From the NCBI RefSeq assembly GCF_003966895.1, contig NZ_AP018449.1, positions 1,846,501 to 1,910,500 of the forward strand: a stretch of DNA of 64,000 nt. Reading direction: 5' to 3'. Of this stretch, positions 1 through 9,038 are shown piece by piece. The notes beneath the pieces were generated by a model. That model searched no databases, was not told the origin of the DNA, and saw only the letters and a list, made by a program, of their open reading frames with translations. Made by a program: the position numbers and the translations under genes. The first letter of the stretch is position 1. Every line of letters begins with the position of its first letter. The DNA is from Methylomusa anaerophila (GTDB taxonomy: Bacteria > Bacillota > Negativicutes > Sporomusales > Sporomusaceae).

Positions 1-77
1 CCACCGGCGAAGGCCTGATGGCCATGCTCAGCGCGATCAGTTACCTGGGTTCAAAAAGGGATAGCAAGCCTGAATAA
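1..77 (+). CDS. 3' end of an unidentified gene (partial)
   Basis: The reading frame that starts at position 3 is open from the window edge and ends at TAA 75-77, followed at once by TGA. The visible 24 residues end in KRDSKPE. The fragment is too short to assign to a family. An inverted repeat suited to a terminator follows about 20 bases later, which supports this being a real gene end. Confidence 0.5.
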   Translation, partial: TGEGLMAMLSAISYLGSKRDSKPE

Positions 78-98
78 TGAAGGAAAGCAGCCATGCAA

Positions 99-138
99 GC
101 AAGAATACGCCGGGGCGGGAGCCCTGGCGTATTCTTGC
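99..138 (+). terminator. Inverted repeat, probable terminator
   Basis: A 13-bp perfect stem (99-111 with 126-138) encloses a GC-rich loop and is followed by a weakly U-rich tail. It lies between the partial gene that ends at 77 and the convergent acetyltransferase gene, so it could serve both strands. Confidence 0.6.
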
Positions 139-223
139 GCTCTATCTACAATAAACCACCCGCACATTAATATAATCAAAACTATTGATATTCAATTTTT
201 CAATACCTACAATTAATCTACAA

Positions 224-700
224 TTAATCGAATTTTTTAATCATGATCAGACATGGATTTTCTTCAGCCCACATTTCCGTCAGGGTAATGAGCGGTTCAA
301 ATCCTGCTCTCGTATAGAACTTTCTTGTTCGCTCGTAGGGTTCATATCGGGCTTTTTCACTCAAGGTCTTTACAATCACATATTTACAACCGTTTTGCCT
401 AAAATACTCAGCCGCTGAAGCCAAAAGCTTTTTCCCTATACCTTGGTTATGGTATTCGGGCAACACGCCAAATACATAAATATCACCTGTATTTCCATAA
501 TGAATTTTAACGGAAATAAATCCAACGCTACTTTCATTTTGATTTAAGGCAATCCAGTATGGAAGTTTTGCAACGTTTTTCACATATTCGCAGAGCGCTT
601 TTTCATTGCCAAACCATTCGGGCAAGCTTCTAAGAATCTCCTTCGTGTGCAGCGATTTCATAGCTTCATCGTTTATTCTAACTATCCTGATGTTCATCAT
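224..700 (-). CDS. GNAT family N-acetyltransferase
   Basis: This is a single-domain acyl-CoA-dependent acetyltransferase of about 158 residues, the usual GNAT length. The acetyl-CoA-binding motif A is visible as VLPEYHNQGIGKKLL (VxPxxxxxGxG/A form), preceded by the strand IYVFGV, and the C-terminal part holds the typical FYTRAGFEP segment. Two tandem ATG codons (698-700 and 695-697) follow a GGGGGAG ribosome site, so the start is one of these and not the upstream ATG at 724. The substrate cannot be read from sequence. The gene is monocistronic and converges on the window-edge gene. Confidence 0.85.
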   Translation of the reverse strand: MMNIRIVRINDEAMKSLHTKEILRSLPEWFGNEKALCEYVKNVAKLPYWIALNQNESSVGFISVKIHYGNTGDIYVFGVLPEYHNQGIGKKLLASAAEYFRQNGCKYVIVKTLSEKARYEPYERTRKFYTRAGFEPLITLTEMWAEENPCLIMIKKFD

Positions 701-820
701 TCCTCTCCCCCTTCTTTCAAACATTGCCCTTGTTTTGCAAGGTATGAGTTGTTACACTGCGTAATAATATCCTGGATATAAGGAGGATAGTATCCCAATA
801 TCTACACCGCTTTCTTTTAT

Positions 821-1015
821 TTAAGAAATGACTACTATAGTTTCGCCATCATAGATCATTTCATGGCACTTTAATTCGCCTCGATAATATCTCATAACCT
901 TTATCAATGCGTCCTCCGGTAATTCAGCATAAACAATGACTGAGTTATCCAAATTGGCTTTTTGACCGCTATATTCCTCAACATTTCCGTCACATACATA
1001 CCAGAAAAATGACAT
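821..1015 (-). CDS. Small hypothetical protein (64 aa)
   Basis: This is a 64-residue acidic protein with no recognised domain. It starts MSFFWYVCDGNVEEY and ends in a beta-rich ETIVVIS. A clear GGAGGG ribosome site lies 5-6 bases upstream of the ATG, which is the main reason to accept it. It stands alone between the acetyltransferase and the divergent XRE regulator. No function is assigned. Confidence 0.55.
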   Translation of the reverse strand: MSFFWYVCDGNVEEYSGQKANLDNSVIVYAELPEDALIKVMRYYRGELKCHEMIYDGETIVVIS

Positions 1016-1250
1016 GATGTCCCTCCGTTCAGAATTTGGTTTATAACATTTGTTACCGACAGCAGGCAGAAGGTTAGTTGCCTAATATTTCGGTTATACT
1101 TGCATCGACGATAGAATGTTTACATATCCACCTATGAACCACTACTTTATCTTGATTAAATTATATCCTAATATTGAACTTATTTCAATCACTAAGAGGA
1201 TAAATGATCTAAAAATTTTTATGTTACAATCACAATTAGGATAATTACTG

Positions 1251-1574
1251 ATGGAGCGATATATATATATGAATATAGGAGCAATGATTAAATCCGAGCG
1301 GAAACGCCAAAATATTAGCATGAACACATTAGCCAAGCGGGCTGAGATTGGACAATCAACATTAAGTTATATAGAAAGCGGTCAAAGACAACCAACCTTT
1401 GAAGTTATAGAACGTATTGTTAAAGGATTAGGCCTTACTCTTGGCGAGTTCTTTACTAAAGAAAAGTCGGAACTTGAACCGGAACTTCGCCGTTTAGTAG
1501 ATACAGCTAAAAAACTTACACCTGAGCAAAGAGAATCTCTTCAAAGATTGTTAGATGCGATAAATAAGGATTAA
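1251..1574 (+). CDS. XRE-family helix-turn-helix regulator
   Basis: This is a small (about 100 aa) DNA-binding protein. The N-terminal 60 residues form a Cro/cI-type helix-turn-helix (MIKSERKRQNISMNTLAKRA followed by IGQSTLSYIESGQRQP). The C-terminal 35 residues form a charged helix (PEQRESLQRLLDAINKD), a common layout of stand-alone XRE regulators in spore-forming Firmicutes. The start is uncertain: ATG 1251 gives the listed length, but ATG 1269 gives the more family-typical MNIG start and ATG 1284 has an AGGAG close upstream. No obvious target operon adjoins it. Confidence 0.8.
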   Translation: MERYIYMNIGAMIKSERKRQNISMNTLAKRAEIGQSTLSYIESGQRQPTFEVIERIVKGLGLTLGEFFTKEKSELEPELRRLVDTAKKLTPEQRESLQRLLDAINKD

Positions 1575-1879
1575 CACTGCTTCCGCCCACTGTCAAATCT
1601 TCCAAGGCTACCTTAAAAGTTTTTTGATAATTTCTACAAAATTAAGGGTAATGATCTAACCGCCTTTGTAAGCTTATACAGTTGTAACCTAATAACCTGC
1701 CTGGAACTCCCTCGAAATTATGTCTCATTATTATAACTATTATAACTTTTTTTGACGATAATACTTTGGTGTAATACTGTCGTGAGAACCGTCCTGTAGA
1801 CAATACGTAGACAATATATCAGCCAGAAAGTCCCTGATGGGGTTATGACAATAATAATCGTTCTTTAAGGGGTGTGTTT
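1575..1879. other. Intergenic region without recognised gene
   Basis: About 300 AT-rich bases lie between the XRE regulator and the next gene. No open frame with a ribosome site, no strong hairpin with a U-tract and no clear promoter pair was recognised. Confidence 0.4.
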
Positions 1880-2620
1880 GTGAATATAAACAACTTTTTT
1901 AAAGGAAAAATAGACTCTGGTTTAGATTTATATAATAGAAAACCACGAGAACCGGAGCCATCTGTTATGGAAAGTCTCGACTATGATTTCGCAGTATCTA
2001 GGTATAGTAAAGAGGACTTTCGCTATGAGTTTGTTAATGCTTATATTGCTTGCGTTAAAGGATTGTGCAACAAAATTATTTATAATTGTAAACTTGAGCG
2101 TCCGCGAAATGACTCAGAATTTTTGAATTTTTATATTTACATGGAAAACCCTGACTCCAATGTCCAATACCGAATTGATAATCCAAAACATGAATATATT
2201 TTGGCGTTTTATGAGGTATTAAAGAAATGTAATTTGCAGGGGATTACTATGAATACGCGAATTCAGTTTATTTTAAAAGACATAGTGAAAACCATGAAAG
2301 CTACTGCCGTTACGAAAGCATGGAAAGACATTCATGAACCGATAGGAAACTTATTCCCAGAATGCGCGTATTTAAGCGCGTGGGAAATATACTTTTATGT
2401 GTTCATTCAGAATGACAAATATGAAAAGTTGTTAGCCGATGAAGCGAGAATGGAAGAAATTAAGAGATATAGTTATAAAGCAGTCAAACGATGCGACAAG
2501 GATAATGTTTGGAAGTATGAAGAATATCGTATTAAGGTGGATAATTATAAGATATATCACGATATTGGTGGACGGAATTATTTTAATAGCGATGCTATGA
2601 ATTTGTGTCGATGTATTTGA
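1880..2620 (+). CDS. Hypothetical protein (about 246 aa)
   Basis: This soluble protein matches no family I recognise. It is rich in aromatic and charged residues and shows no signal peptide or membrane segment. The GTG at 1880 is preferred over the GTG at 1874 because an AAGGGG ribosome site (1867-1872) is spaced 7 bases from it. Base use is more AT-rich than the housekeeping genes further right, in keeping with an accessory, possibly transferred gene. The nearby XRE gene and IS element give no functional hint. Confidence 0.6.
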   Translation: MNINNFFKGKIDSGLDLYNRKPREPEPSVMESLDYDFAVSRYSKEDFRYEFVNAYIACVKGLCNKIIYNCKLERPRNDSEFLNFYIYMENPDSNVQYRIDNPKHEYILAFYEVLKKCNLQGITMNTRIQFILKDIVKTMKATAVTKAWKDIHEPIGNLFPECAYLSAWEIYFYVFIQNDKYEKLLADEARMEEIKRYSYKAVKRCDKDNVWKYEEYRIKVDNYKIYHDIGGRNYFNSDAMNLCRCI

Positions 2621-2833
2621 TAACCGTTATATCCGATATTGTAACCTGATCTTAATTAACAACGAAAAAGGTGGATTTGCAAGGTCGCGGTTTGCCTCCG
2701 CCATGTAAAACATGGAAAAGCCGAAAACCATGTAACACACTGTTTCTCTCTGCTTGTGGGAGTATGGTGGGGGAAAAAGAGGTTAAGCTTGTAAACAGTT
2801 TTTTAACAACACGACATTGGTGGCATATTTTCT

Positions 2834-2883
2834 AAGGTACCATTTGTGAAATCAGCCGCGTTGAGCGGTAATCTTGGTACCTT
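2834..2883. repeat. Inverted repeat next to IS66 left end
   Basis: AAGGTACCA (2834-2842) and TGGTACCTT (2875-2883) form a 9-bp perfect inverted repeat about 30 bases outside the left end of the IS66 element. The role is unknown; it may be part of the pre-insertion target region. Confidence 0.35.
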
Positions 2884-2997
2884 GGAAAAATGACAACCTA
2901 GTAAAATGGACGTAAGCGTCAACGCAGCACCACCTGGAAATGAAAAATCACCTGATGTACGCTAAAGCAAAGTACCAGGTGATGCGCGCGGGTGAGA

Positions 2998-4545
2998 CTA
3001 TGATCCATTAATCAGCATCTTGCAGCTTTCGGGAATTTCTTTAGCCCAAGGAAGCAGTTTTCCAACATCGATATCGTTTTGCTGCTGAATCTGCTTAAAG
3101 ACATATTCCAAATAAGCCTGCGGATTGAGACTGTTCTCCATGGCTGTTTGAATCAGGCTGTATATAGCGGCAGAGGATTTTGCTCCGCCAGGGGTATTGC
3201 AGAACAACCAGTTTTTGCGACCGATGACAAAAGGCTTGATCGACCGTTCCGCTCGGTTGTTCGATAGTTCAATACGGCCATCGGCCAAAAAGGCCAGCAA
3301 ATATTTCTGCTGATTTTGGACATACGTAAGCGCCTTGCCCAATAAACTTTGCGGCAAGGTATTGGCCCAGCAGGCTTCTACCCATCGATAAAAAGCTTCA
3401 ACAATAAGTTTGCTTTCTTTTTGCCTTAGCTCATGCCGATCTTCCGGAGTCATTTGCTCTGCCTTTTTTTCGACTGCAAACAGTTGATTGCAGTAGGCAA
3501 AACCTATACCTTCCGGACTATCGGCCTGCTTGGTGCCTGCGCCAACCAACGCTTCCTTGAATTTTCTCCGCGCATGGGCCCAGCAACCGCATAAGGTAAC
3601 TCCCGCATCTTCGACCTTGTGATAGCCATTCCAACCATCGGTGTGGAGATAGCCCGTAAAGCCCGCCAGATAGTCCTTGGCAAATTGTCCGCTGCGCCCC
3701 TCACGATAGTCGTAGAGCACAATCGGGCGATTCGTATCGCCAGAAGTCCGATATACCCACATGTAGGAATCGGCTTGCGCTGGCCTGCCCGGTTCACACA
3801 ACACTTCTAGCGTGGTCTCATCGGCGTGTAGCACTGGCCGGGCGAGCAGCTCTTGCTTCAGTATGGCTAAAAGAGGATCCAATAGTCCCGCGCCTTTGAT
3901 AACCCAATTGGATAAGTTTTGGCGGGAAAGTACAACGCCTAATCGCTTGAATTCTTGCTCCTGGCGATACAGCGGCATCGCATTGATAAACTTTTGGCTC
4001 ATAATATAGGCCAAAAACTCAGCAGACACCAGGCTTTTGGGTAGCAGCGCCTTGGGCGCTGCGGCGGTGATAACGGGCGTCTCAATATTGGTTTTTTCAC
4101 AATTGCGGCAGCTATAGACATAGCTTACGTGCTCAATCACCTTCACTTTGGCGGGAATGATCGTCAATTCTTTGCGAACTTCCTTGCTCATGACATGCAG
4201 CTCTTGGCCGCACTGAGGACAAGCTTGGTCCGTCTCAGGCAGTGTATATTCGATGACTTCTACCGGCAAGTGTTTGATTGATTCGCCGCGTTTGCCTTTC
4301 TGGCGCTGATTACTGATGGTTTGCGTATCCGGCTCCGCCATAAACGGCTGGCGCTCCGCTTCCGCCTCGTTAAACAAATTCAGTTGGGCTAAATCATCGC
4401 GTTGGCTTTTTTCGGACGAGGAACCAAACTGCTTTTGGCGATTCAGTCTCAGTTGTTCCTCATACCATTTATTTAATACTTCCAGCTCTTGAACGCGCGC
4501 TTTTAATTGCGCATTTTCTGCTTCTAACTGTGCTTGTGTTTTCAA
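2998..4545 (-). CDS. tnpC: IS66 transposase TnpC
   Basis: This is the 515-residue DDE transposase of the IS66 element. The N-terminus holds a leucine-zipper-like helix (about 1-45), followed by a zinc-finger region with CPQCG and CRNC pairs (about 110-150). Catalytic-core signatures are visible as HADETTLEVL (first D), HTDGWNGYH (second D) and SNNRAERSIKPFVIGRKNW (catalytic E). Translation appears to start at TTG 4543-4545 after a GAGGAT ribosome site. The length is normal and there is no frameshift, so it is probably active. Confidence 0.95.
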   Translation of the reverse strand: MKTQAQLEAENAQLKARVQELEVLNKWYEEQLRLNRQKQFGSSSEKSQRDDLAQLNLFNEAEAERQPFMAEPDTQTISNQRQKGKRGESIKHLPVEVIEYTLPETDQACPQCGQELHVMSKEVRKELTIIPAKVKVIEHVSYVYSCRNCEKTNIETPVITAAAPKALLPKSLVSAEFLAYIMSQKFINAMPLYRQEQEFKRLGVVLSRQNLSNWVIKGAGLLDPLLAILKQELLARPVLHADETTLEVLCEPGRPAQADSYMWVYRTSGDTNRPIVLYDYREGRSGQFAKDYLAGFTGYLHTDGWNGYHKVEDAGVTLCGCWAHARRKFKEALVGAGTKQADSPEGIGFAYCNQLFAVEKKAEQMTPEDRHELRQKESKLIVEAFYRWVEACWANTLPQSLLGKALTYVQNQQKYLLAFLADGRIELSNNRAERSIKPFVIGRKNWLFCNTPGGAKSSAAIYSLIQTAMENSLNPQAYLEYVFKQIQQQNDIDVGKLLPWAKEIPESCKMLINGS

Positions 4546-4625
4546 AAAGAATCCTCATTTCCCGTCCAGTTCTGTCTCTTTCATTATACCAGAAAACGAG
4601 GTGTAAAGCCAGGAATTACGCGGCT

Positions 4626-4976
4626 TTATCGACCTGCCAACACCTGTGTGCGACGCAGCTTTTGCTCTAATCCAGGACTTTGGATTAAATTCCACAGTTC
4701 ATCGGCCGAAAGGATCATGGTAGTGGTTTCACCGACTGCCGGCCATTTAAAATGACCTCTCTCCAGGCGTTTCAAATGCAGCCAGAAGCCATTATCTTCC
4801 CAGGTCAGTATTTTAATCCGATTGCGCTGGCGGTTACAGAAGACAAAGAAGGCTTTGTCAAAAGGATTGAGTTGAAAGGTATTTTTGACGATGGCGCTGA
4901 GGCCGTTAATGGACTTTCTCATATCGGTATCACCACAGGCTAAGAATACCGGCGTTTGATCTACTATCTTCAGCAT
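4626..4976 (-). CDS. tnpB: IS66 accessory protein TnpB
   Basis: This 116-residue protein belongs to the IS66 Orf2-like family, identified by CGDTDMRKSINGLSAIV near the N-terminus and the FCNRQRNRIKILTWEDNGFWL block in the middle. It is required with TnpA and TnpC for IS66 transposition, although its biochemical role is not settled. Its start overlaps the 3' end of tnpA by 7 bases, which suggests coupled translation. Confidence 0.95.
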   Translation of the reverse strand: MLKIVDQTPVFLACGDTDMRKSINGLSAIVKNTFQLNPFDKAFFVFCNRQRNRIKILTWEDNGFWLHLKRLERGHFKWPAVGETTTMILSADELWNLIQSPGLEQKLRRTQVLAGR

Positions 4977-5290
4977 ACTTCAACCAGAACTTTGAGCACG
5001 CCAGCCAGCAAATTCAAATCGGTCTGCCGATCAATGGGGATGGTGCACTTGCCAACATGAATTTCAAGATCTTTTGATGGCACTGGAGCCGTTAAAATTA
5101 CAGAAATCCAGTTTGGCAGAAGTTGAGGACTTATTGGACTTTTGTCTGGACGTAACCAGCGATGCAAAGTACTTAGCCCAACGCCGGTTTCTTTGCACCA
5201 TGCTTTTTTCGTTTTGCCGCTGTCATGATAAGATTTTAACAAGGCTGCTTTCTCGACGTCCGTAAAGGTTTTCCGATTATTCGTTTTCAT
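4970..5290 (-). CDS. tnpA: IS66 accessory protein TnpA
   Basis: This is the first gene of the IS66 element, 106 residues. Its N-terminal helix-turn-helix resembles IS3/IS66 Orf1 proteins (FTDVEKAALLKSYHDSGKTK followed by CKETGVGLSTLHRWL). It is preceded within the element only by the terminal inverted repeat and a short leader. It is likely a DNA-binding accessory factor of transposition. Confidence 0.92.
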   Translation of the reverse strand: MKTNNRKTFTDVEKAALLKSYHDSGKTKKAWCKETGVGLSTLHRWLRPDKSPISPQLLPNWISVILTAPVPSKDLEIHVGKCTIPIDRQTDLNLLAGVLKVLVEVC

Positions 5291-5358
5291 CTTTCAATCC
5301 CCCCGAGATTATTATCTCAGGGCTAGTGCGTGAGCACCACGTGGGGACTGGTTGACGC

Positions 5359-6645
5359 TTACAAATGGACAGGGGTCCGGCGCGCCTCAACCATGTAAAT
5401 CACCCTGATGCGAAATCCCGTTTTGTCGTCTATGACAAAACGGGATTTTTTGTGTTCTATTATGTTCATGGCGTGCCGCCAAGCTGGAGGATACGGTCTT
5501 TTGCTTTTGATCCATACTGGATCATTGCCATATTTAATGTACAGGCGGAAAGCGGAAATGGCTTGGTCATATTCGGCGATGGCTTTATCGTATTGCTTCA
5601 GCATACGGTAGATGTTGCCGCGCCGATAATAGGCGGGTGCGTATTGATGATCAAGGCTAATAACCATATTGAAGTCATTGATGGACTTGTCGTATTGCTT
5701 CAAGTCAAATATATATCACCGCGATTGAAATACGCATCTTGGAATTGGGAATCAAGGGAAATGGCCTGCGTATAGTCGGCGATGGCTTTGTCGTATTGCT
5801 CCAAGGCAGCATACATATTGCCGCGGTTGAAATATGCCTGTTTAAACTGGGGGTCTAAAGTGATAGCGTTATCAAAATCGGCAGTGGCCTTGTCGTATTG
5901 ATTCAAAAGTGAATAGGTAGTGCCGCGATTGAAATATGCTGATACATAAAGAGGATTCAAGACAATAGCATTGGTGTAGGCCTGAACGGCTGCGGTATAA
6001 TTATGCTGATGAAAAGCCAGATCAGTACCGCGCTGAAGCCTCGGCAGTTGAGGGCTGACTCTCAGCGCAGGGGGTGGATAGTCCGCTCCATTTTGACAAA
6101 TCATCTACGCCGTATCGCTTCACGAACTTCGTATTCATATCAAACATTGCCTGTATGGATCTGGCATTCGCCGGAAGAATGTTTTCAATAGGAAACCAAT
6201 TGCCTATTACCCAGCTATTTTCCTGCCTTATTAATATCACATCACATTTGTTCCAATTATAATTCTTCTCGGCGGTTCCTGGTTTTATAAATTCGACAAT
6301 ATAAATGATCACGGCTTTCAGCATACCATTATTATAAGAAACATCTTCCACACCGTTTAGAATGAATTTCACGTTTGCATATCTGACTCGTAATTCTTCT
6401 TCCGGCAGGTTACGCTGGCTTAAGCGTATCGATTTGACCTTTTGAAAATCTTTATTATTAATTGCGTTGAAATAGGGGACTAATCCTTGTATCAGCTCGC
6501 GTTCCTCCGCCGAAATAATCGACCCGTCCTTGCCGGGAAATGGTTGTGAGGTAATGATGTAGTCGTTTTGTTGGGCAGAACAGTTAGCAGTGGAAAAAAT
6601 GGTGACGGACAGGAATAAAATTATAACCGTTCGCTTGGTAATCAT
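5359..6645 (-). pseudogene. Secreted TPR-repeat protein, broken by two frameshifts
   Basis: Three minus-strand frames read as one protein. 6645 down to about 6070 encodes a signal peptide (MITKRTVIILFLSVTIFSTA) and a domain of about 170 residues. 6104 to 5700 and 5703 to 5359 encode consecutive tetratricopeptide repeats of the type AYFNRGxxYxxLxQYDKAIxD. The first shift is near 6070. The second is near 5708, where one base is missing between DIYLT and LKQYDKS, exactly at a repeat boundary. The final stop TAA is supplied by the terminal GTAAGC of the IS66 element. The intact protein would be exported and probably bind proteins through its TPRs. Sequencing error is the alternative explanation for the shifts. 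Confidence 0.75.
5413..5448 (+). terminator. Strong hairpin with T-run inside the TPR pseudogene tail
   Basis: A 15-bp perfect stem (5413-5427 with 5434-5448, 6-base loop) is followed on the plus strand by TTT at 5449-5451. It has the form of a rho-independent terminator for plus-strand transcription, yet it lies inside the 3' part of the minus-strand TPR reading frame. It may be a relic of an earlier gene arrangement. Confidence 0.6.
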
Positions 6646-6972
6646 TTATGTCACTCCTTTATTTATGCAGTTGGAGCATTTGAGATGAACACTACAACCA
6701 CCTCATCGCTGCCCCTCTGAATATTAATTCGTCAAAATTGGAAAGAACCATTCAGAATTTTGGAAATAAATAAGTACCGGTATTTAGCCATAGAATCATT
6801 TAAATCAGGGGGAAATTTGTAACTATTACTAGAAGTGTAAAACGTTTAAAAAATGAAAAAGCGTCGCGCAGTGCTCTCTACGCTAAAGGGCGAACGGCTT
6901 TGTCCTGACGAGAACGTGCCAGAGAATCGGCAGGAACTAGTGCTGGGCTTGGCGCATAAATTTTGGCGAAGG
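6646..6972. other. Intergenic region
   Basis: This is the divergent spacer between the TPR gene and the thioredoxin-like gene. The frame of the latter stays open back to ATG 6853, but no ribosome site precedes that codon. No other supported feature was found. Confidence 0.35.
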
Positions 6973-7491
6973 ATGGCGATGAGCATGGTAATGAGCTTGC
7001 TAAGAAAACTACTGCTAATCGGGTTGATAGGAATATTTTTCTTTTGTGGGGCGGGGACCTTGTGCCTGTCGAGCCAGCAGCCCGGGCAATCGCCGCGGCT
7101 GATGAAAGTTGGCGAAAAAATATCGGTGGAGGACTTTCGCGGTGCGGCTGGCGAGGCGGTTCGGATCGAGCCAGGTAAGCCGACGGTGCTGTGGTTTTGC
7201 ATAAGTATAACGATGCCCGAATCTTTTGAGTCGGCGTTGCCCATGCTTGATTCCCTGGCTGAAAGGCGGGGCGACAAGGTTAACGTTTATCCGATTTTCG
7301 GCGGCTGTAGCAAGGTGTTTATCGATGAAAAGATAGCGATGTACCACTATACCAGGCCGGTATTGACGACGAACAAATATCTCAACTACACTTATGGTTA
7401 CCCGGCAGTGCTGATTTTTGACAAAGAGGGCGTTTTGCGCTATCGCGGTGAAATTGAGCTTACCGACCGAATTCTCGACACGTTACGGTAG
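6973..7491 (+). CDS. Membrane-anchored thioredoxin-fold protein lacking a CXXC motif
   Basis: The chosen start (ATG 6973, or ATG 6979 which is better spaced from a GAAGG site) places a hydrophobic anchor (LLLIGLIGIFFFCGAGTLCL) directly at the N-terminus. The rest resembles TlpA/AhpC-like domains: a VGEKISVEDFRG entry, PTVLWFCIS, and the C-terminal YGYPAVLIFDKEGVLRYRG strand with a cis-proline. Where a redox CXXC would stand, the sequence reads WFCISITMP, so only one cysteine remains. A thiol-disulfide exchange role is therefore doubtful. The protein probably faces outside the membrane. Confidence 0.65.
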   Translation: MAMSMVMSLLRKLLLIGLIGIFFFCGAGTLCLSSQQPGQSPRLMKVGEKISVEDFRGAAGEAVRIEPGKPTVLWFCISITMPESFESALPMLDSLAERRGDKVNVYPIFGGCSKVFIDEKIAMYHYTRPVLTTNKYLNYTYGYPAVLIFDKEGVLRYRGEIELTDRILDTLR

Positions 7492-8045
7492 CGCAGACTG
7501 CTATTTGCGTGAAAAACGCAGATATTCGCTATGAAATTGGGGACAATAAGGGACGGTTCTGTGCGCCAAGAAGCGTACGGAGTATAGCGGGTGGGAATCC
7601 CGCCTGGGAAGGAATAGCCAACCACTCAGTATCCAGCCTTGGGACTGAAGCGGTAACGCCAAGTCTAAGCGTAGGCAGGAAAGGTAGTAGGCCGAAAGCG
7701 TAGCTGAAGATGTTGAGCCCCGAAATCCCTAAATGGGTTAGTCGATGCCGTGGAACCAGCAGAAGACAACATTGGATGTAGCGATAAGGGCGAGCTATAT
7801 TCAACCCCCCGGGGTCAAAGATCTTGGCATGCTACCCATTAGTACTCCGTGTGAACTTGGGAGACCCTGCCGCCCTCTCTAGGGAGTATGGCCGACAAGT
7901 TGAAAACGAGGAAGCCAAATAGACGGCAGGGAGTCGGATTACGTAGTAATACCAAGGAAGCAGGGTAATGCCTGCGTAGGGAAGGACGTAACAAAGTAGC
8001 GCCCTTGAAAAGGGAAACAATACTGCACTGGAGGCAGAGAAACCA

Positions 8046-8980
8046 TTGGGAACAAAACTGACAAGGATAGCCGAGTTAGCCAAGCAAAGACCGAGAGTTA
8101 AACTGCAAACCCTAATTCATGCCATTGACGAGGAAAGTCTGAAAGCGGCCCACAGCGCTCTAGCGGCAGATAAAGCAGTCGGAGTAGACGCTGTAACCAA
8201 AGAAGAATACGACGAAAAGCTACAGGAAAACATTACGGAACTGCTGGCAAGAATGAAACGGCAGGCGTACAAACCGCAGCCGGTAAAGAGAGTCTATATT
8301 CCAAAAGCGGATAATAAGAAACGACCGCTAGAGGAATACCTGCCTATGAGGACAAGCTGGTGCAAAAAGCCGTTAATGAAATCCTGATGGTCATCTACGA
8401 ACCGGAATTCCTGGACTGCTCCTATGGATACAGACCAGGAAGAAGCTACCATGAGGCGTTGAAGGAAATTGCCAGGATCCTTGAAAATAAGAAGGTCAAC
8501 TATGTAGTGGATGCGGACATCAAAGGATTCTTTGACAATGTGGATCACGGGTGGATGGTGAAATTTCTACAAGAACGAATCCAAGACCCGAACCTGCTGC
8601 GATTGATCCAACGTTTCCTGAAAGCTGGGGTTATAGAGGCGGGGGTAGAATATGAGACAGAAGCGGGAACGCCGCAGGGAGGAGTCATCTCCCCCCACGT
8701 TGGCGAATGTATACCTGCACTATGTACTGGACTTGTGGTTTACGGTAAAGATAAAGCGGGAATGTAGAGGCGAAGCCTACTTAATCCGGTATTGTGACGA
8801 CTTTGTGTGCTTCTTCCAATACCGGGATGATGCGGAAGCATTCTACGGCAAGATGATAAGTTGTTTGAAGTACTTAATCGCAGAAGCCAAAAGAAGAGCC
8901 TGACGTGGGAAGGATTTGCAAAACTCGAGGAGAGATTCCCGTTAGCGAAAGCGAGAATCTACGTAAATATCTATGACTAA
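8046..8980 (+). pseudogene. ltrA: Group II intron reverse transcriptase/maturase, frameshifted and internally deleted
   Basis: The TTG at 8046 begins the RT N-terminus. Two bases are gained near 8333 (between NKKRPL and a frame reading YEDKLVQKAV) and one near 8692 (after GTPQGGVISP). RT motifs are visible: YGYRPGRS, DADIKGFFDNVDH, GTPQGGVISP, and the catalytic RYCDDF with its YxDD-type box. At about 8875 the frame jumps to the C-terminal end NRRSQKKSLTWEGF through RIYVNIYD and its stop at 8980. Most of the thumb and maturase region has therefore been deleted. Confidence 0.88.
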
Positions 8981-9003
8981 ATGTAAATAAATGCTGCTAT
9001 GAA

Positions 9004-9037
9004 GAGCCGGATGCCTGAATAGGGCAAGTCCGGTTCT
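9004..9037 (+). ncRNA. Group II intron domain V
   Basis: This 34-nt hairpin begins GAGCCGGATG and ends GTCCGGTTCT, with the conserved AGC triad at 9005-9007 and a short inner stem (GCC/GGC). It is the catalytic core signature of group II introns. The nested element begins two bases after it. Confidence 0.88.
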
Positions 9038-9038
9038 G
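9033..9038 (+). repeat. Left 6-bp direct repeat flanking the recombinase element
   Basis: GTTCTG at 9033-9038 abuts the left terminus of the element and recurs at 12480-12485 abutting the right terminus. Joining the two flanks at this hexamer restores a continuous domain V/VI sequence. It is either a target duplication or the crossover segment of the recombinases. Confidence 0.75.

Larger units (their letters stand above)
2912..5362 (-). mobile_element. Complete IS66-family insertion sequence with 8-bp target duplication
   Basis: The element is 2451 bp and carries tnpA, tnpB and tnpC on the minus strand, the classic IS66 layout. Its ends are imperfect inverted repeats beginning GTAAGCGTCAAC (2912 onward, and the reverse complement of 5351-5362). 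It is flanked by a perfect 8-bp direct repeat AAATGGAC at 2904-2911 and 5363-5370, the duplication length known for IS66. All three frames are intact. Intact genes plus an undecayed duplication point to a recent insertion. Confidence 0.95.

Noticed and set aside
5365..5775. 136-codon plus-strand frame opposite the TPR pseudogene
   Set aside because: The minus strand reads as TPR repeats; the plus frame is a shadow that also crosses a hairpin.
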